From contig NW_023503372.1 of NCBI RefSeq assembly GCF_014529535.1, positions 2,812,263 to 2,876,262 of the forward strand: a DNA stretch of 64,000 bases, read 5' to 3'. Position 1 is the stretch's first letter; every line of letters starts with the position of its first letter. This document shows positions 23,009 to 36,900 of the stretch, in pieces. The notes under the pieces were generated by a model, which was not told the DNA's origin, ran no database searches, and worked only from the letters and a program-made list of their open reading frames with translations. The DNA is from Bradysia coprophila. Taxonomy: Eukaryota; Arthropoda; Insecta; Diptera; Sciaridae. Made by a program: the position numbers and the translations under genes.

Positions 23009-26000
23009 TCGACCTCATAAATAATCATTATGCAACTCGGTGATGAACGTTGTCTTAGCCATACTATCTGTATTGTCCTCGGGCCCCTAGTTGACATGTC
23101 TAACTGGTGAGATATATTCTAGTTTTGACTTCAAAATGTGAAAACTAATATTTGAAACGAAGTCGATTGGGCAAAAAAGTAATTTCTGAATTTGAAACAC
23201 TGTGGCAAAAATGCAACGTTGCTCACACAAAAAAAATCGTTATCATCGACTGTTGTCGTCGCGCATTAATATGCCCGTATTTTATTGCGAGTTTCGAAAT
23301 TTACGATATCGCTGCTACATTCGAAACTATACATTGAAGGTTTTTCACACGTTTTAATTTGATTAGTTCAAGTAAGTTGATAATTTCATTCTAATGCACG
23401 TTTGGGACTTTTTGTACTGCTGATTATTGGCCATGATCCAATTTCAGAATTTTCTGAATTTCTTGTATAAAGTTAGGCTTATTGTTTCCCTTAACAATGT
23501 GGTGAAATTAGGCAAGCCATTTGATTAAAAAATTGTTTGAAACAAAAGTGAAACAACATTAGGATCATAACCCATTCTAATATAACCTGAATTGTGTCGT
23601 CTAGTAGATTCCGGTAAATTATACAAACACTTGAAGGTCATGATTTAAACTTCCTATTTTTCGTAAGTAAAAACCATAAAATTTCGGAATATTTTCCGGT
23701 TACATCTTGAAACTACGATGTTAACTGTCGAATGTAAACCTAGAAAAAAAACATTTGTTACATGCAACAATAGCTATAAAACTATAATGTGTGCCTGATA
23801 TTACCGACACATTTTACTTTACTAACGGAAACAATGATGCAATGCATTTTAATTCGAAAATAAAACAAAAACCAGCGTTTCGACTGGCGTTTCGATGATT
23901 TTAGTTTAGTTTCACAATAAACGCAATCACATCACATCGGGTATATTTTGGATTGACGTCGCCTCAGTTACCATATACAGACGAAACCAGTCGAACTCGT
24001 TTGGAATATTAATTTGTCATCAGCTGTTGTCTTGGTTCGGTGTATATAAATTCTGGTGATTATGACATACACACCAATGATCAATGACCATCAATAAATA
24101 TGAAGAAAACATTTTTTTTTAAATTTCAGTTTGGTCTATTAATAAAAACGTTCGTAATGTCCGCCGTTGATGATGTATATCGCTGTTATACATTTTGGAA
24201 TCAGATTCGTGTCCGAAAATACTCTAATTTCTAAAATAAATAAATTTATTAAATAAACTGGCTCGACCAACGTGCTCTTCCAACGTAACAAATCGTTAAA
24301 TGTATTTCGTTCTTGTTCCCGTATGTATTTTTAACCTCAAGTTACCGCGACACGGTTATTAACACGAGTATTCTATACGCGCATGTTGGATGATCCGATA
24401 TGTTAATCAAGTTGTAAACGCAGTGAATGTCGCCGAAATTAGATTCACGTCATAAGAAGAATTATCTCGTGAAGACTTTGACGGTGCGTGGTTTGTTGCT
24501 TTGATGATGTCTTTTTTTTGTCATGTTTTAATAGACTCTAAATCGTTTTCGTTAGAAGCCGGGCGATTGAAGACTTTTTTTTGAGTGATGTGTTGAAGGT
24601 TGTCCTTTAAAAACGACCTACGAATCACAAGTATCTATTAATCGGGTCATCTGGTTTTGTTCATTCTATTAATCATTTTGTTAAACGACTTGCCGCTAGT
24701 GTTTGATTTAGAATCTTCTACTTCATTGGTTTTAACATACAGCTCGGTGTTTATAAGACACCGCCTGCTTGTTGCTCATTTTACCAATTCTCATTTCTAT
24801 CTTCGTTGTCGGGAACAGATTGCAGATCGTATACGCTTTGATTGATTGAAGTATTTATAGATTTTAAAAGAGAATTTTCTGCATATTGTTACTGTTGTCA
24901 CCTCTAACAGATGGTAAACGTTGTACGATTTGCATTCGAAATTCGTCATCACTAATCGATGAATGACTATGAATCCAAGCAAACTAGAATAAGTTATTCC
25001 CCAAATTATGCTTAAAACCAATTAGTGACGTACAGTCCCAGACATTGGAAATTTAAAATCACCTGCAGTCAATCAGCATTACATATAGTATTATAATGAC
25101 TGCAATTACTTAAATTTTGCAAAGTTACGGTACAACTATAAGGTCAGAGTTTGTGTTATCTCTCCGTATTGTTCATTGCTCAACAATATCGCTTGTCACT
25201 GATACGTGCTGATTACAACTGAACGCGTGTTATCTTGTCATTAGTTTACGTTTATTCTAACACAACGAAGGTCACAGCTATTTTAGGAAAAGTAAGCGTG
25301 AGATAACAAAGAAATTATCAAAAGTTTTACGAAAATAGTTACACAGATAATTCATTGTAATATCAAAAATATTGCCCTGACGATAGTTTTTCAAAATTTG
25401 CTGAACTGACGGTTTTTTTTCGTAGCTTTTATATTGCATTGAAATAATAATTAGCTTGAATTAGTTGCTTAAATTATGGAAAACTAATTGCCGTGTCTAT
25501 TTAATTACCCATCAAAGATATACTGTAAACAAAATATGGTTCAAAGAGAATTGTTATAATTATTCTCCTCTTGTCTTTTCGTTTCGAAACTCGTGCATAT
25601 CCTAAGTAGCGTGAGTGGCTGGTTTTTCTTTTCTAAGCAAAGTGTGTTATCAATTACAGATCATATCAACATTATTTGGGAAATAATTTCAAAAAAAGTA
25701 GAACAAAGTCTAGTCTAGGTATATTTCGATGGATTTTCATTGGTCTTTACTTCGGTCTAATTGCTGCCGGCTCCGAAAAAAATTCATTTTTTTTTCAATC
25801 CAACAACGAATGTATATTGTAAGATCACAGTAAGATTTGATGATCAGATTATAGCAATGACTAATATTACGCAAAAGATCCGCTGAGTCATTTTGTAAAT
25901 ATCTACATACCTGAACATTGTTCTGCCTGTGGCATAGCAATCAGTCTTGATTGCACAAAAAATGTGCTATGTGCGTATGAAGGTAATATTTTGAAAATTT

Positions 26001-27318
26001 CATTAAATTTGATCCTGCAATTTAGAGGCTCCACAAGAATTTCGTTGAACAAATGAAAATCTAGATTTTTATATTCTAAATTTTTGTTAGACACGCGCTC
26101 GTAACAAGAATGGAATACTAAGATAAAAAATCTAGATTTTCATTTGCTAAATTAATTTTGTGTGGAATCATTTACCTCAGAAAAGTCATACAATATGGAA
26201 GTGGCAGCGCCCGGTTTAAATGTAACACTAGAACTCACCCACAGCGCGAGTCTATTAAACTAAAAATCACTTTCAAGCATAGGGTAAATGACTGATACAG
26301 AACATTTCACAGAGCAGATGCTCTTCCTTTTTGTGAACTCCCTGTAGAAAAGTAGAACTTTCGATTGATAAAGAAATTGTAAAATTTTGACTTCCCTCAT
26401 GGCAGCTGATTAATAGTTGAAGATCAGATTGAGCGAAAATATTCAGTTGTCAGAGAATCCTGCTTCTACACGACAGTATTAACAGTAAACCGTTTCAAAT
26501 TTCAAAAGATTTCAATGCATAACGAAATATCAACCGAAACGTACCGTTCTCAAGCATATTATCATTATCGAGTATGCTGCTTTAAGGATCTAAGTAATTA
26601 CGAAAAATTCATACAAAATCTTGTACTTCATTAATTTTAACATTTGCTCTGCCATATCTGTAATACCGAATTAGTCAGAGTTCATTGTTTAATCTTCTAC
26701 TTCAATAGTTTCAACATTTGTTTTGCTTTAAATAAAATACTGACGTAGAGTTCATTGCCTATTACATGTCGCCGTTGTCGGTAACAGATGAAGTAGTCGT
26801 TTGGAATTTATAATTGAATAATCATTCCTTTTATTCTTCTTCTGTTGCATATATGGTGGATTGTGTAAAGTTTATCGTTTACTTATTACCTCAAGCTAAT
26901 TTCAATAAAATATCAATTAGTTATACCGTTCCGTCGAGACTCATATTTCGTTCTGTTGAAAGATCTTTAAAAAAAATAATTTGACTGAGTCAGATTTAAC
27001 TTCTCAACCGGCAGCAAATTAATTTAAAATTAAAATAAATTTCATCGAAAGAAGCAAGAAATTGTTGTGTTCGTTAGCTGTTTTCCATAGACAAAGAAAT
27101 GAATGTTCTCATAGCGCATACTGAACCTTGTTCTCCCAAATTTCCAAATAATGAATTTAATTCCGAAATTTAACGTTCACTTAAACGCACAAAGACTGTT
27201 ATTTTCGAGGTTATTTTCTTTTCTTTTCGGATACATTAAAATTAAGAACCGTAACCATATTTTCGAGATTACTGCTAATTTTCTAACGTTGTTTTTTCTT
27301 TCTTCATCTTTTTTCAGA
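23009..27318. other. Gene-poor DNA upstream of the SLC6-like gene
   Basis: No supported coding exon. It contains a near-palindrome at 26051-26145 (AAATGAAAATCTAGATTTTT and its inverse) and a partial dispersed repeat at about 26630-26800. At 27300-27318 a pyrimidine tract ending TTTTTTCAG is a good acceptor. It may open a 5' UTR exon running into the coding start at 27909, so distal promoter and UTR exons of that gene may lie in this region. Confidence 0.4.
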
Positions 27319-27908
27319 ACATCACGTCATCAATAGAAGAGAGCAGAACATTTCATTTATGCGCCATATCTCGACATGCCAAAAACAACGACTCAACATT
27401 TACACATACGATCGATTAGATAGATATCGGAATAGCCGGAGAACACACACACATTTCGGACTCATCAATAAACTAATTAACAACAGTTACGCGGAGGTAG
27501 TTAAGTGATTAGCATATGGTGCGCGATTACGAAATTAAATTTGTCTCATCGTGTTAATGGTTACAAGCCACTGTGAGAAGTGAGATATACTTGAATACAT
27601 ACACATAATAATAGTGAACGTTGGGTTCATCTTTCATTCTCAAATTATACTTGCGATCAACAACAACAACGAAGAAACGAAAACAAAAAACTTCTGTTAA
27701 CAGTAAATAATCGCGCATTGTTTTGAAACGAATGATACAGCAAAAAAACAGCAATTTTTCATTTATTCGTTTCATGCTGAATTGGGTCACTTGTGAACTT
27801 ACGGCAAGAGATAGATGGTGATTTACTTCAGTCACATCAGAACCGACTGCACATTGTAAATAAACATCAAGCCAGTAATGTACGATTTCCGTGATCAAAT
27901 ATCACACA

Positions 27909-30900
27909 ATGAGGTCGTCTGACGAGGAATTTAATTCATCATCAGAAAGAGTACTGAATGATAATGAGGGCAGTAATTTGAGTGCCTTTTGTACGTTACG
28001 TACGGACCGAAAACAAAAGAAACCAACATCGGATCATTCAAATAGTTTGAACTTTTGCACGTTAAGAAATCGACGCGATAGATCACCGAATGGCAGCATC
28101 TTTTCGGTACCGTACAATCGATTGAACGAGTCGGTTCCCAATGAAAATTCATTCGAAACGGAAAATGGAAATCTTATCGATTTGGATGATACGGTGCAAC
28201 CGGAAGCGGAAGCCATCAATACGTCGCTGATCGAAAAGTATGAGGATTTGAGTGACTGGATACCGAAATCATCACAAAGTACGAGCAATACACTGGAAAA
28301 ATCGGATCGCAAACAATCTTTGAAAGAACTGAAACGACTGTCGTCCTATTGTACGTTACGGCCTGAGCAGAGGCGTAAGTACATATTACGCACCATATCC
28401 ACACTAAGAAACTCGAACAAAATCTCAGACGAAGCAAATAAAGCACTCAGTCTCCTCCATGAACTGAACGGTTTCAATACGAATGACGGATGTACATCGT
28501 CTGCAACGGATATTGCGACATGTTTTAGCGATCCAGAAAAAGTGGAAGATTGCTTATTGGAATTAGATGCATACCTGGAGGAAATCGACCGCAATTATTT
28601 GTACAGCGATGGAATAGCAAGTGAGAAAGAAAATAATTTTCCGCTAGACAAAGTCGTATATGTGCAACAATGCAAAGCAAATTGTAATAACGATGATGGA
28701 AGTAATAAAAATAGCCGTGAAGAAAATGAAAAAGTGGAAGAAATCGTAACAGCAGATGGAGAAAAAGATAATTGTGGCTACAGTGAATTTTTGAACAGAT
28801 TCAGTGATTGCGATAATGCAAATGGTGTGACGGATAATAATAATTGTCGGATGAGTGATGTCAATGTACATGAACATTCTCATGATGAGCAAAGTGATCG
28901 GTTGAGTGGTGTTGTGAATTTGAAATGTGAAGATGCTGCCATGGATATCGATAACGAAATATGCAGAGGACAATCACACCGGAATACCATTAATGTGGCG
29001 AGTGGGAGCACGTTTCCGCGGAGTAGTGCACTAAGTAAAGGTAAGTTTTCCTTTCTGATTATTGTCTTATTTACGTGTCCATTTTATTTGTTGTTTTCTT
29101 TGCCTGCAATTCTTGAAAGTCTTTCTACATTATCGTACATTTACACAGTCGTACGTAACCTGTTACAGACGGCAAGCATATGGCCAGTTGTTATCGGGTC
29201 TATAGATCAAAGTATTTTTAATCTGTTGATCTCAAATCTTGTACTTATTTTTTTTTTTAAAAGCATTTCACTTTATAAACGACAATATTATCCAAAGCCT
29301 GTCATTGTTTGTGTCGTCGTTATCAATAACAGGTGAATAGCAGTATGTCACATTTTAAATATCAAATGTTCAAGGGTTGACAGCATTTATAATTTTATAA
29401 ATTCCAATTTTTAACTGGACAGCTCGTCAGCATTCGACTCTCAACTTTTCACAGACTGCTGATATAACAACAGTTTTTTTTACTATCAGATCTAGGACTT
29501 CATTTTCAAAAGATTGATTTAAAATTTTTTACTTCATCTTTTGAACATGATTTTCATATAAGACCGCATTGGTCAGAGCTTGTCGGGTATTCCTGCCGTC
29601 GTTATCGATAACAGATGATACAGTGAATTACCGTAAAATGTTTTCCATTTCAATTCTTATCAAATGATTTTCTGGTATTTTTTGTCAATATGTTGAGTCA
29701 CTGTTCAACAAGAAAAAAAGAACATTGAAAGACTTAATTGAATGAACATTGTAGCTTCCTCTAGTTGTGAAACTTTAAACAATATGACTACCTGACGTGG
29801 GCAGTTGAAGCATGAACTACATCAGATGGATTCCCTTGACTGAAAGTCTTGCGCTCTTAGGGTCTTACGGTTACACAGAGCATTTGTTTAAAGAGTTTGA
29901 GATAGACAATGAAGTCATTGTGCCAGTAAATTTGTGATAGCTATGATTCCAGGTCCCCTAAAACTCAAAAAATTTGAAAAATGCTCCTAAAATCTTCTTT
30001 AACTTCTTAAATAAGATTTCGAAAATCTCATTAAACTCCTATAAATCAAGATCCAGGATCAAGATAAATAGCATCAGTGGAATCAGTCAATTGTGAAATG
30101 TGTTGGAAAACTTTCTTGCCCGAATTCCTTTCGGAATGACATTTTAAATTAGCTACCACAATGACATATCGACATACTTTTAGTCATACTTTAAAAAAGT
30201 TTTAAAGTTGTAAATAGCATACCACCCTTTCTATTCTCATCAAGAATGTGAAAGTATCTTTATTACGGCGTTCGTAAAACGAAAATGCTATTTGCAGTTC
30301 CTGCAAATAGTGGTTCATATAGACTATCTGCAGTTCCTGCAAATAGTGCTTCATGGAGACTATTCGCAGGAACTGTAAATAGTTTTTCATGAAGACTGTT
30401 CACAGAACGTTTTTCTTATAAATGGAGAAATTCGAAGTCGAAATTTCGTATATTTAAGGGCGAGTCCGAGTATATATTTCCTGAAAAATAGTTGAAAATG
30501 ACTGAAAAATGAAAAAATACAAAATTTTCTTCTATATTGAATAAATTATTATTTTGAATAATAGTCTACATGAAGCACTATTTGCAGTTACTGCGAATAG
30601 TCCCCATGAAGCACTATTTGCAGTAACTGCAAATAGTCTCCATGAAGGACTATTTACAGGAACTGCAAATAGCGTCGGTCTTCGTAAAACGAGGTGAGCT
30701 TCAAAAAAAATTATTTGTCCTCTCGAGGACATGAAATGTTTTTAGTGGTTTTTCTAGAGGGCGGCACCATGAGTAAGAGTAACATAACAAGAAAATATTT
30801 CGATGGGAAAATTGTTAATTAGTTCGATTTTTAATTTTTTTTGAACCTACGGGAAGCTTCGAAGACTATTTGGACCCTACTGGTGAATTGTTTAATCACA

Positions 30901-33900
30901 AAAATATAGTTTCTGTTTATCATGATATTCATGACTACCAACAAACATCTTTTATGAAGCAAAGTCATTCTACTAGGTCGCTGTGACTTTTAACGGCAGT
31001 ATCATACGTGGATTAATTCTATTTTATCTCAAAAAGTATTTTTAGTTGATTTACATAATTTAAGGGGTTAATAAAGGTCGAAGGATGAGCTTAGATCTAG
31101 TAATTTTTATAGCATGGGAGGCCTGAAAATACTTTCCTACACATCGACACATAAACGTAATTCCTAAAAGATTAATTTTTAATTATAAAAAAGATTCGGT
31201 CGCGTAATCTACGACATTTAAACCTAGGTCCACATTTCTATCTGTATAGGCATGAATTTGCTTCAGTTGTTTTTCGCCCATATGTGTGTAACTATGTATG
31301 ACTGGACCAGCTGAAAAACAGCTGAAACAAAGTCAAACCTAAATTTCACTGACATCCACTGTAGTAGTTCTTCTGTTATTTTATTATCATCTTTTGTAGC
31401 CACTGATCTTAACCATCTTAACACACCCGAGACCTTGGTTTCGATTCCGTTTTACCGTTGATAATTCGATTAACTAATGGTTTTGTGCTTTCATTTTTCT
31501 AGCAATAAAACACCCATTAAACAGCACAAAAATCCATAAAATCCATAAAACAACAACACAAGGAAAATTTTCGTTAACCTTTGCTATTACCAAGTCGTAC
31601 ACTTAAACTTTAATCAAAAGTCGTGTTTTAGTAATGTGTTATTAACATCTGACTTCGGTATAATTTCAGTTCCGAAGACTCATTAAAAAAGCAAAACACA
31701 AAACACATTTTCTTGAAGACATAGTCACTCCAAACCTTTTTTTTTATAATTATACATTCATAAAGACTTTCTATTTCGTTTTCTGCTTTGCTTTTGTTTG
31801 TTCCTTCAAATTCAATTGTTTCTGCATTCAATATCCATTAAAAATGTACGTAACAATTTTATTGAATTCGATTTGAACATTTTTGCATTGTTTTCCATTT
31901 CATTACAAAAAAAACTATTAACGAACGATACTCAAAGATTTGCTAATAAAACTCGCATTTCCAATTCAATAAAATGTCCATTGTGGATAATGATTCATTC
32001 AAGAAGTTTTTGTTGAGTTGCTGTTAAAAAAACCATTGCTAAATGAGGGGGCGCAAAAAAAGTGAACGAAAACAATAGAATTTTCGAGCATATTATTACC
32101 AATCAAACCAATAAAGCGTCAGAAATTGAATTGCATGTGCGAGAATATTATAATGCTTATGGTCGAAACCCATATTTTTTGTTCTGTTCGGAAAGTTTTC
32201 TGTAAAATTTAAAAGGGGTCACACATTTGTGAATATGTAATTAACAGTAATGACTCACATATCATATCGCATCCGGTGTGCTTGCACTCTTGATTCACTT
32301 TATTGAAGTGGAAACATATTAACTGAAGGAAAGATACCAAACAATGAATATATCGCGTTTATGGCGCTTAGCACGATAAAGTAATTTCAACAGTTCCTTT
32401 TTATGATAAACTATCGGCCAATATTGCAACGCACAGCTGCATTTTTATACGGTAGCATCACATGAACAGTTAAGGGTTTTGTTGGAGTTATCCGTTTATT
32501 AATTGTAACGTTGCCTTATAGTGCTTATAGTCCATCAATATATGTACAAATATGATGGCGACTAATGAATAAACACGAGCACGATTCGGTTTATAATCAA
32601 CCAATGCACCTGTTGGTACTCTGTACTTAACATGCTGCAAACTATCATGAATAATCAATGCAATACAAAGAATTCATCGAATCAATTCGCTATTATGTTG
32701 TTTCAGCATAGCAGAGATGTAATTTCAATTTGTTGTTTTGTTATTCCAGCATCAGCAAGTACCGCAAAGCGACATTCGTCGTGGCGACGAAATTCTATGA
32801 GAAAAACACGTCCCATTCACATACCTGAGCACAACATATCTTTACCATCAACGTCAACATCACACGCTGCAACTAATCAAGCAGCAACCAGACGACTAAC
32901 ATTGCCAATTTTACGAAAATCCAATGACACAGTCACTTTGGTGTCATCCATGGAACCAACCAGTCATACGCCCATTCCTACGATAGACACAACGGAACCA
33001 GTGTTTAAACCGAACGAACCACTGACTGTAAACATCGAAAATGAATTGAATAGTAGCTCCGAAGCGGTCGAGCCAAGAACGTTGGGCGACGAATTCTTAA
33101 ACACATTGACTCAGTCGACGAGCGACGTTACCGACGTGGAGTCCGGATTCGATTTTGGATGCCCGGAAACGCATTTCGGAAGTGATGACAACGCTCATAA
33201 TCGACCCCGACAAATGGGACGACGAGCGGAGGCTCGAGTGCGTGTTGTATCGATTACTACCGAAACGAATTCACTGGGCAATCAGGTACGTTCTTACGCA
33301 AGCACATTGACTGTGCAGTAGATTTTATACCAACAATTTTTACCGTTTAGCGCATTATTGTCAATCACGATCGGCCAACTAGTGCGCCAGTGCGAGTAAC
33401 TCAACATCCGACCGAACAATACGTAGCATCTGAGCCTAGCTCGGTAATTTCATCCAGAAACGCTAGTCCAGTATCGATAATATCGAGTAGTGCTTCCAGT
33501 TCGACTGCGTCGGCTGCGGATAATACAGAAAGGTAAGATAGTCGCTAAGCTTAGGTGGTTGTGTGAGATTACTTGAAGGGAGTTAATGGTAGCCTGAAAG
33601 CGCGAGTGTAGTAAATGACTCCTAGATGTGAGTATTAACAGTAGATGGAATTTTCTTTCTTATCTACGATTACACCGATGAATGCGAGTGGAATGTTTAA
33701 ATAATATGTTTTTGCAAGGACACCGACCATTCGACATCTGATAAACAGACCTGAACCGTTTTTGCTCATTTACCTAAAGCTGCACCAACCATTTTGTAAA
33801 CGTTCTCAGAGTCTAGAACCCATCGATCTTTTGACCTTTCTTAGACGTACTTGCCGATTCACGAGCAAAAATTTTGAAGCTTTTGGAACGTACATAAATG

Positions 33901-36900
33901 TTGACATAGTGTATTGGATAGGTCTCGGTACCCTCAGTATGAAACATGCATCCGATGGTCCCAATGGCGTTTGTGGTTCTGTTGCAGCCTATTCACAATT
34001 TTTTTTTTCGTGCAGCAAGTATCTAGAGCGCCGGGAGTTCAAATAACTACTCCATAGGTCTCCACTACCTATCGTTACTACAATATCCAAAGTTTACATA
34101 TATGAAGAATTTTCGTACCAAAACTGTCCCGTTCTTTTTAATTTGTTTCGTGAAGTGGCTGCAGCTGAACCACAGACACCATTGAAACCAACGGATTCGT
34201 GTTTCTTACTCAGGGAACCAGGACCCAGTGTTATCTGGCCTGTTACTTGTCTTTATCAAAACATTTTCAAGAGATTGATGCGAATCTACTACTTCATTAC
34301 TTTCATTATAACATTCATACAATCATTAAAGATCACACAAGGTGATATAGGTGTAAAGGTATCACTTATTATAATCAGAACCGCAGCATTATTCGAACGT
34401 CTTTCATAATAATGTGCACGTGCCCTTGAAATATTTTGTGAATTTCTAAAAAGAAAATATTTTTGGTTCATTCGAATTTCCGCCTTATCTACATACCCGC
34501 TCAACAACTGAGCATATTTCAAAGTCGTCGAATAATTCTAATTGGATGAGTATTCACACAATCTCTTTTCCTTATTTTTCGTAATTAAAAACCTCAACAT
34601 TTTTTGCCACATTTTCCCATCAAATAACTCTTTTGCATTTATATTGCGCAACGCAGAAACGGTTCGTTTGCGACGATTTACCTACACAATCCATACCGTA
34701 TTATGATGTGTTATATATACCACGGTGTCTTTGAAAAATAAAAAATGTTACCACGCAACCCAATAGCCAAACAAAACGAGAAATAGCAAAAAAATATTGT
34801 TGGCAACATATTTTAAGGTAAAGGTTAATATTAATATCAAGCAAAAGCCGAGGAGAAACGTGTGTTTTACCTGTTCAAAGTAGCTAGTTTCTATTCAAAT
34901 TAAATTGTCGAAAAGCTGCACAACATTTTAATGAGGAAACCATTGGTAGAGCCAATAAATTTTAATTATTTGCCGCTAAAATTCCTGTTCGTTGTGCAAG
35001 AGAAAATTAGGATAGAATGATAGCATTCGTTGTGGCAGCATTGACTGGATTCAAAAGGTAAAACGATAGTTCCATCTAGAGTATGATACCATAGAATCCT
35101 CAACACTATTACCAATAAATTCCTCCAAATATTCATCGTCTTCTCTCATGTTTCTTCCAGGCCACCGCCCCAGCAGCGATCGTCCGCTTCGTCTGACCCT
35201 GACAATGTATTAGACGAACCGGAAGAGAAAATCAAAATCTGGCCACACTGTTTCAGTCGCATTTTAGCTGCATCGTGTTGTACATTGGGTCTGTTTAATA
35301 TTTCTAGATTTTCCATTCTTAGCATTTATTTCGGAGGTAAGAATGACGTAAAAATCGTCCCCATCAGCGCATATGCTCTAACGTGACCTTGACCATTTTC
35401 AGCTAATTTCATAGTTCAGTTCCTAATCCTTTCGATTCTATTCGGTGTTCCAATGCTCTGGTTGCAAATGGCATTAGGATCTCGGCTGAAAGGTGGCCCA
35501 ATATCGATGTGGCGAGTCAGTCCGATCTGTAAAGGCATTGGCATTTCGTTGCTATTTGTTCAAGCATTTGTGGCACTGTATTCAGCCGTTAGCATCGGAT
35601 GGGTACTCGTTTACTTTAGAGATTCATTTGCGACACAGACCGGACGATATCGATGGCAAGAGCCGTTTCTCCTATTTCGTTATCGTGCCAATGAGTCAAT
35701 CAAGCTGGAAGAGACAGTCGCCGATTATTTCAATGGTGTTGTGCTGCAGAGATTACAATTGGGACCGGGCGGTCGGAATGATAATAATGGAATTGGAGCG
35801 GTACGCTTCCAGGTTAGTAGTGACTGTTAATGGCTCAGTTTTTCGGTGAGTTTTACCTTGTCTCGTCAATTTAACAGGTGGCTTTTAACATGGCCGTTCT
35901 TTGGTTATGCGTATTTGTTGTGTTATGCAAGGGTTTGCGGTCGTATGGTAAAATCGTATTGGGGTTAATGGTAGTACCGTTGATCGGTTTGACAACGTTA
36001 TGCACGAAAATGCTGACCATGATCAATTCAACCAGCCTACAGGTAACGTATCTGAATCACCACCTTTGAGTACAGCCATGGCAATTGATGAATGAAAATG
36101 GTTTTCAGAACATTTTCCCGGCAACCGATTGGCAGGACTTTTTCATTAACAGCCAAAGTTGGTTATCCGCCGCACAAGAAGCATTTTTAACCTGGGCTCT
36201 GTTCGGCGCATCTATCATATCAATCTTCAGCAAAACAACACATTTGCAAGAGAAGAAAACAGCATTACGGCGAGACGCCCTGATCGTTGTTCTGATAACC
36301 ATTTCTGGGCTCATTCTAGCCGCCGTTCTCGGAAATGCTTGTGTGCAAATACTGAACGACTACGGTTTCTACTACTTCCCTGGATCTTATGGTAAAATGG
36401 CAAATTGTGATCTCAATTCAATGAATTTTAACCAGAAAATTTTCCACAGAAAACCTAAACTCTTATGTGTTCCTTCTTCCATCCAATGCTCCTCTGCCCT
36501 CCCAACTGATTGCAACTCCATCGAAATGGCTTCCACGGTATTCGACTGTGCTGGGAGAAAATTTCCGACGCACTGGCATGAATCCGAATCGTGAAAGCGG
36601 CTACGGAGCTCTTCGTTTAGTCACAGAACTATTTCCATCGGCATTGGCAGCCGCAACTCAACAAAACATATCTGCTGGCTGGAGTGTGTTGGGCTTTCTG
36701 CTGTTTCTCATATTCGGACTCGCTCAGCTCTGTGCAATGTGGAAGCCGATAGCTGGTTCACTCGGAAATTCTACCAGTTCCATCCTATTGAGCTGTGTGA
36801 CCGGACTTTTGTTGGGCATACCGTTGGCAACTGAATGTGGCATTAATGTGATACATTTCTTCGACACTATAATCGGTGGCAGTTGGTTCGTTCTGCTGCT

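Noticed and set aside
26051-26145. Palindrome with TCTAGATTTTCATTT arms as a regulatory element
   Set aside because: Short AT-rich arms without conservation evidence or copies noticed elsewhere; noted only as a near-palindrome.
30288-30672. CRISPR-like array because of regular 36-bp spacing
   Set aside because: The regular spacing comes from similar spacers as well as repeats, the unit is a palindrome, there are only three copies per cluster, and the DNA is an animal intron.
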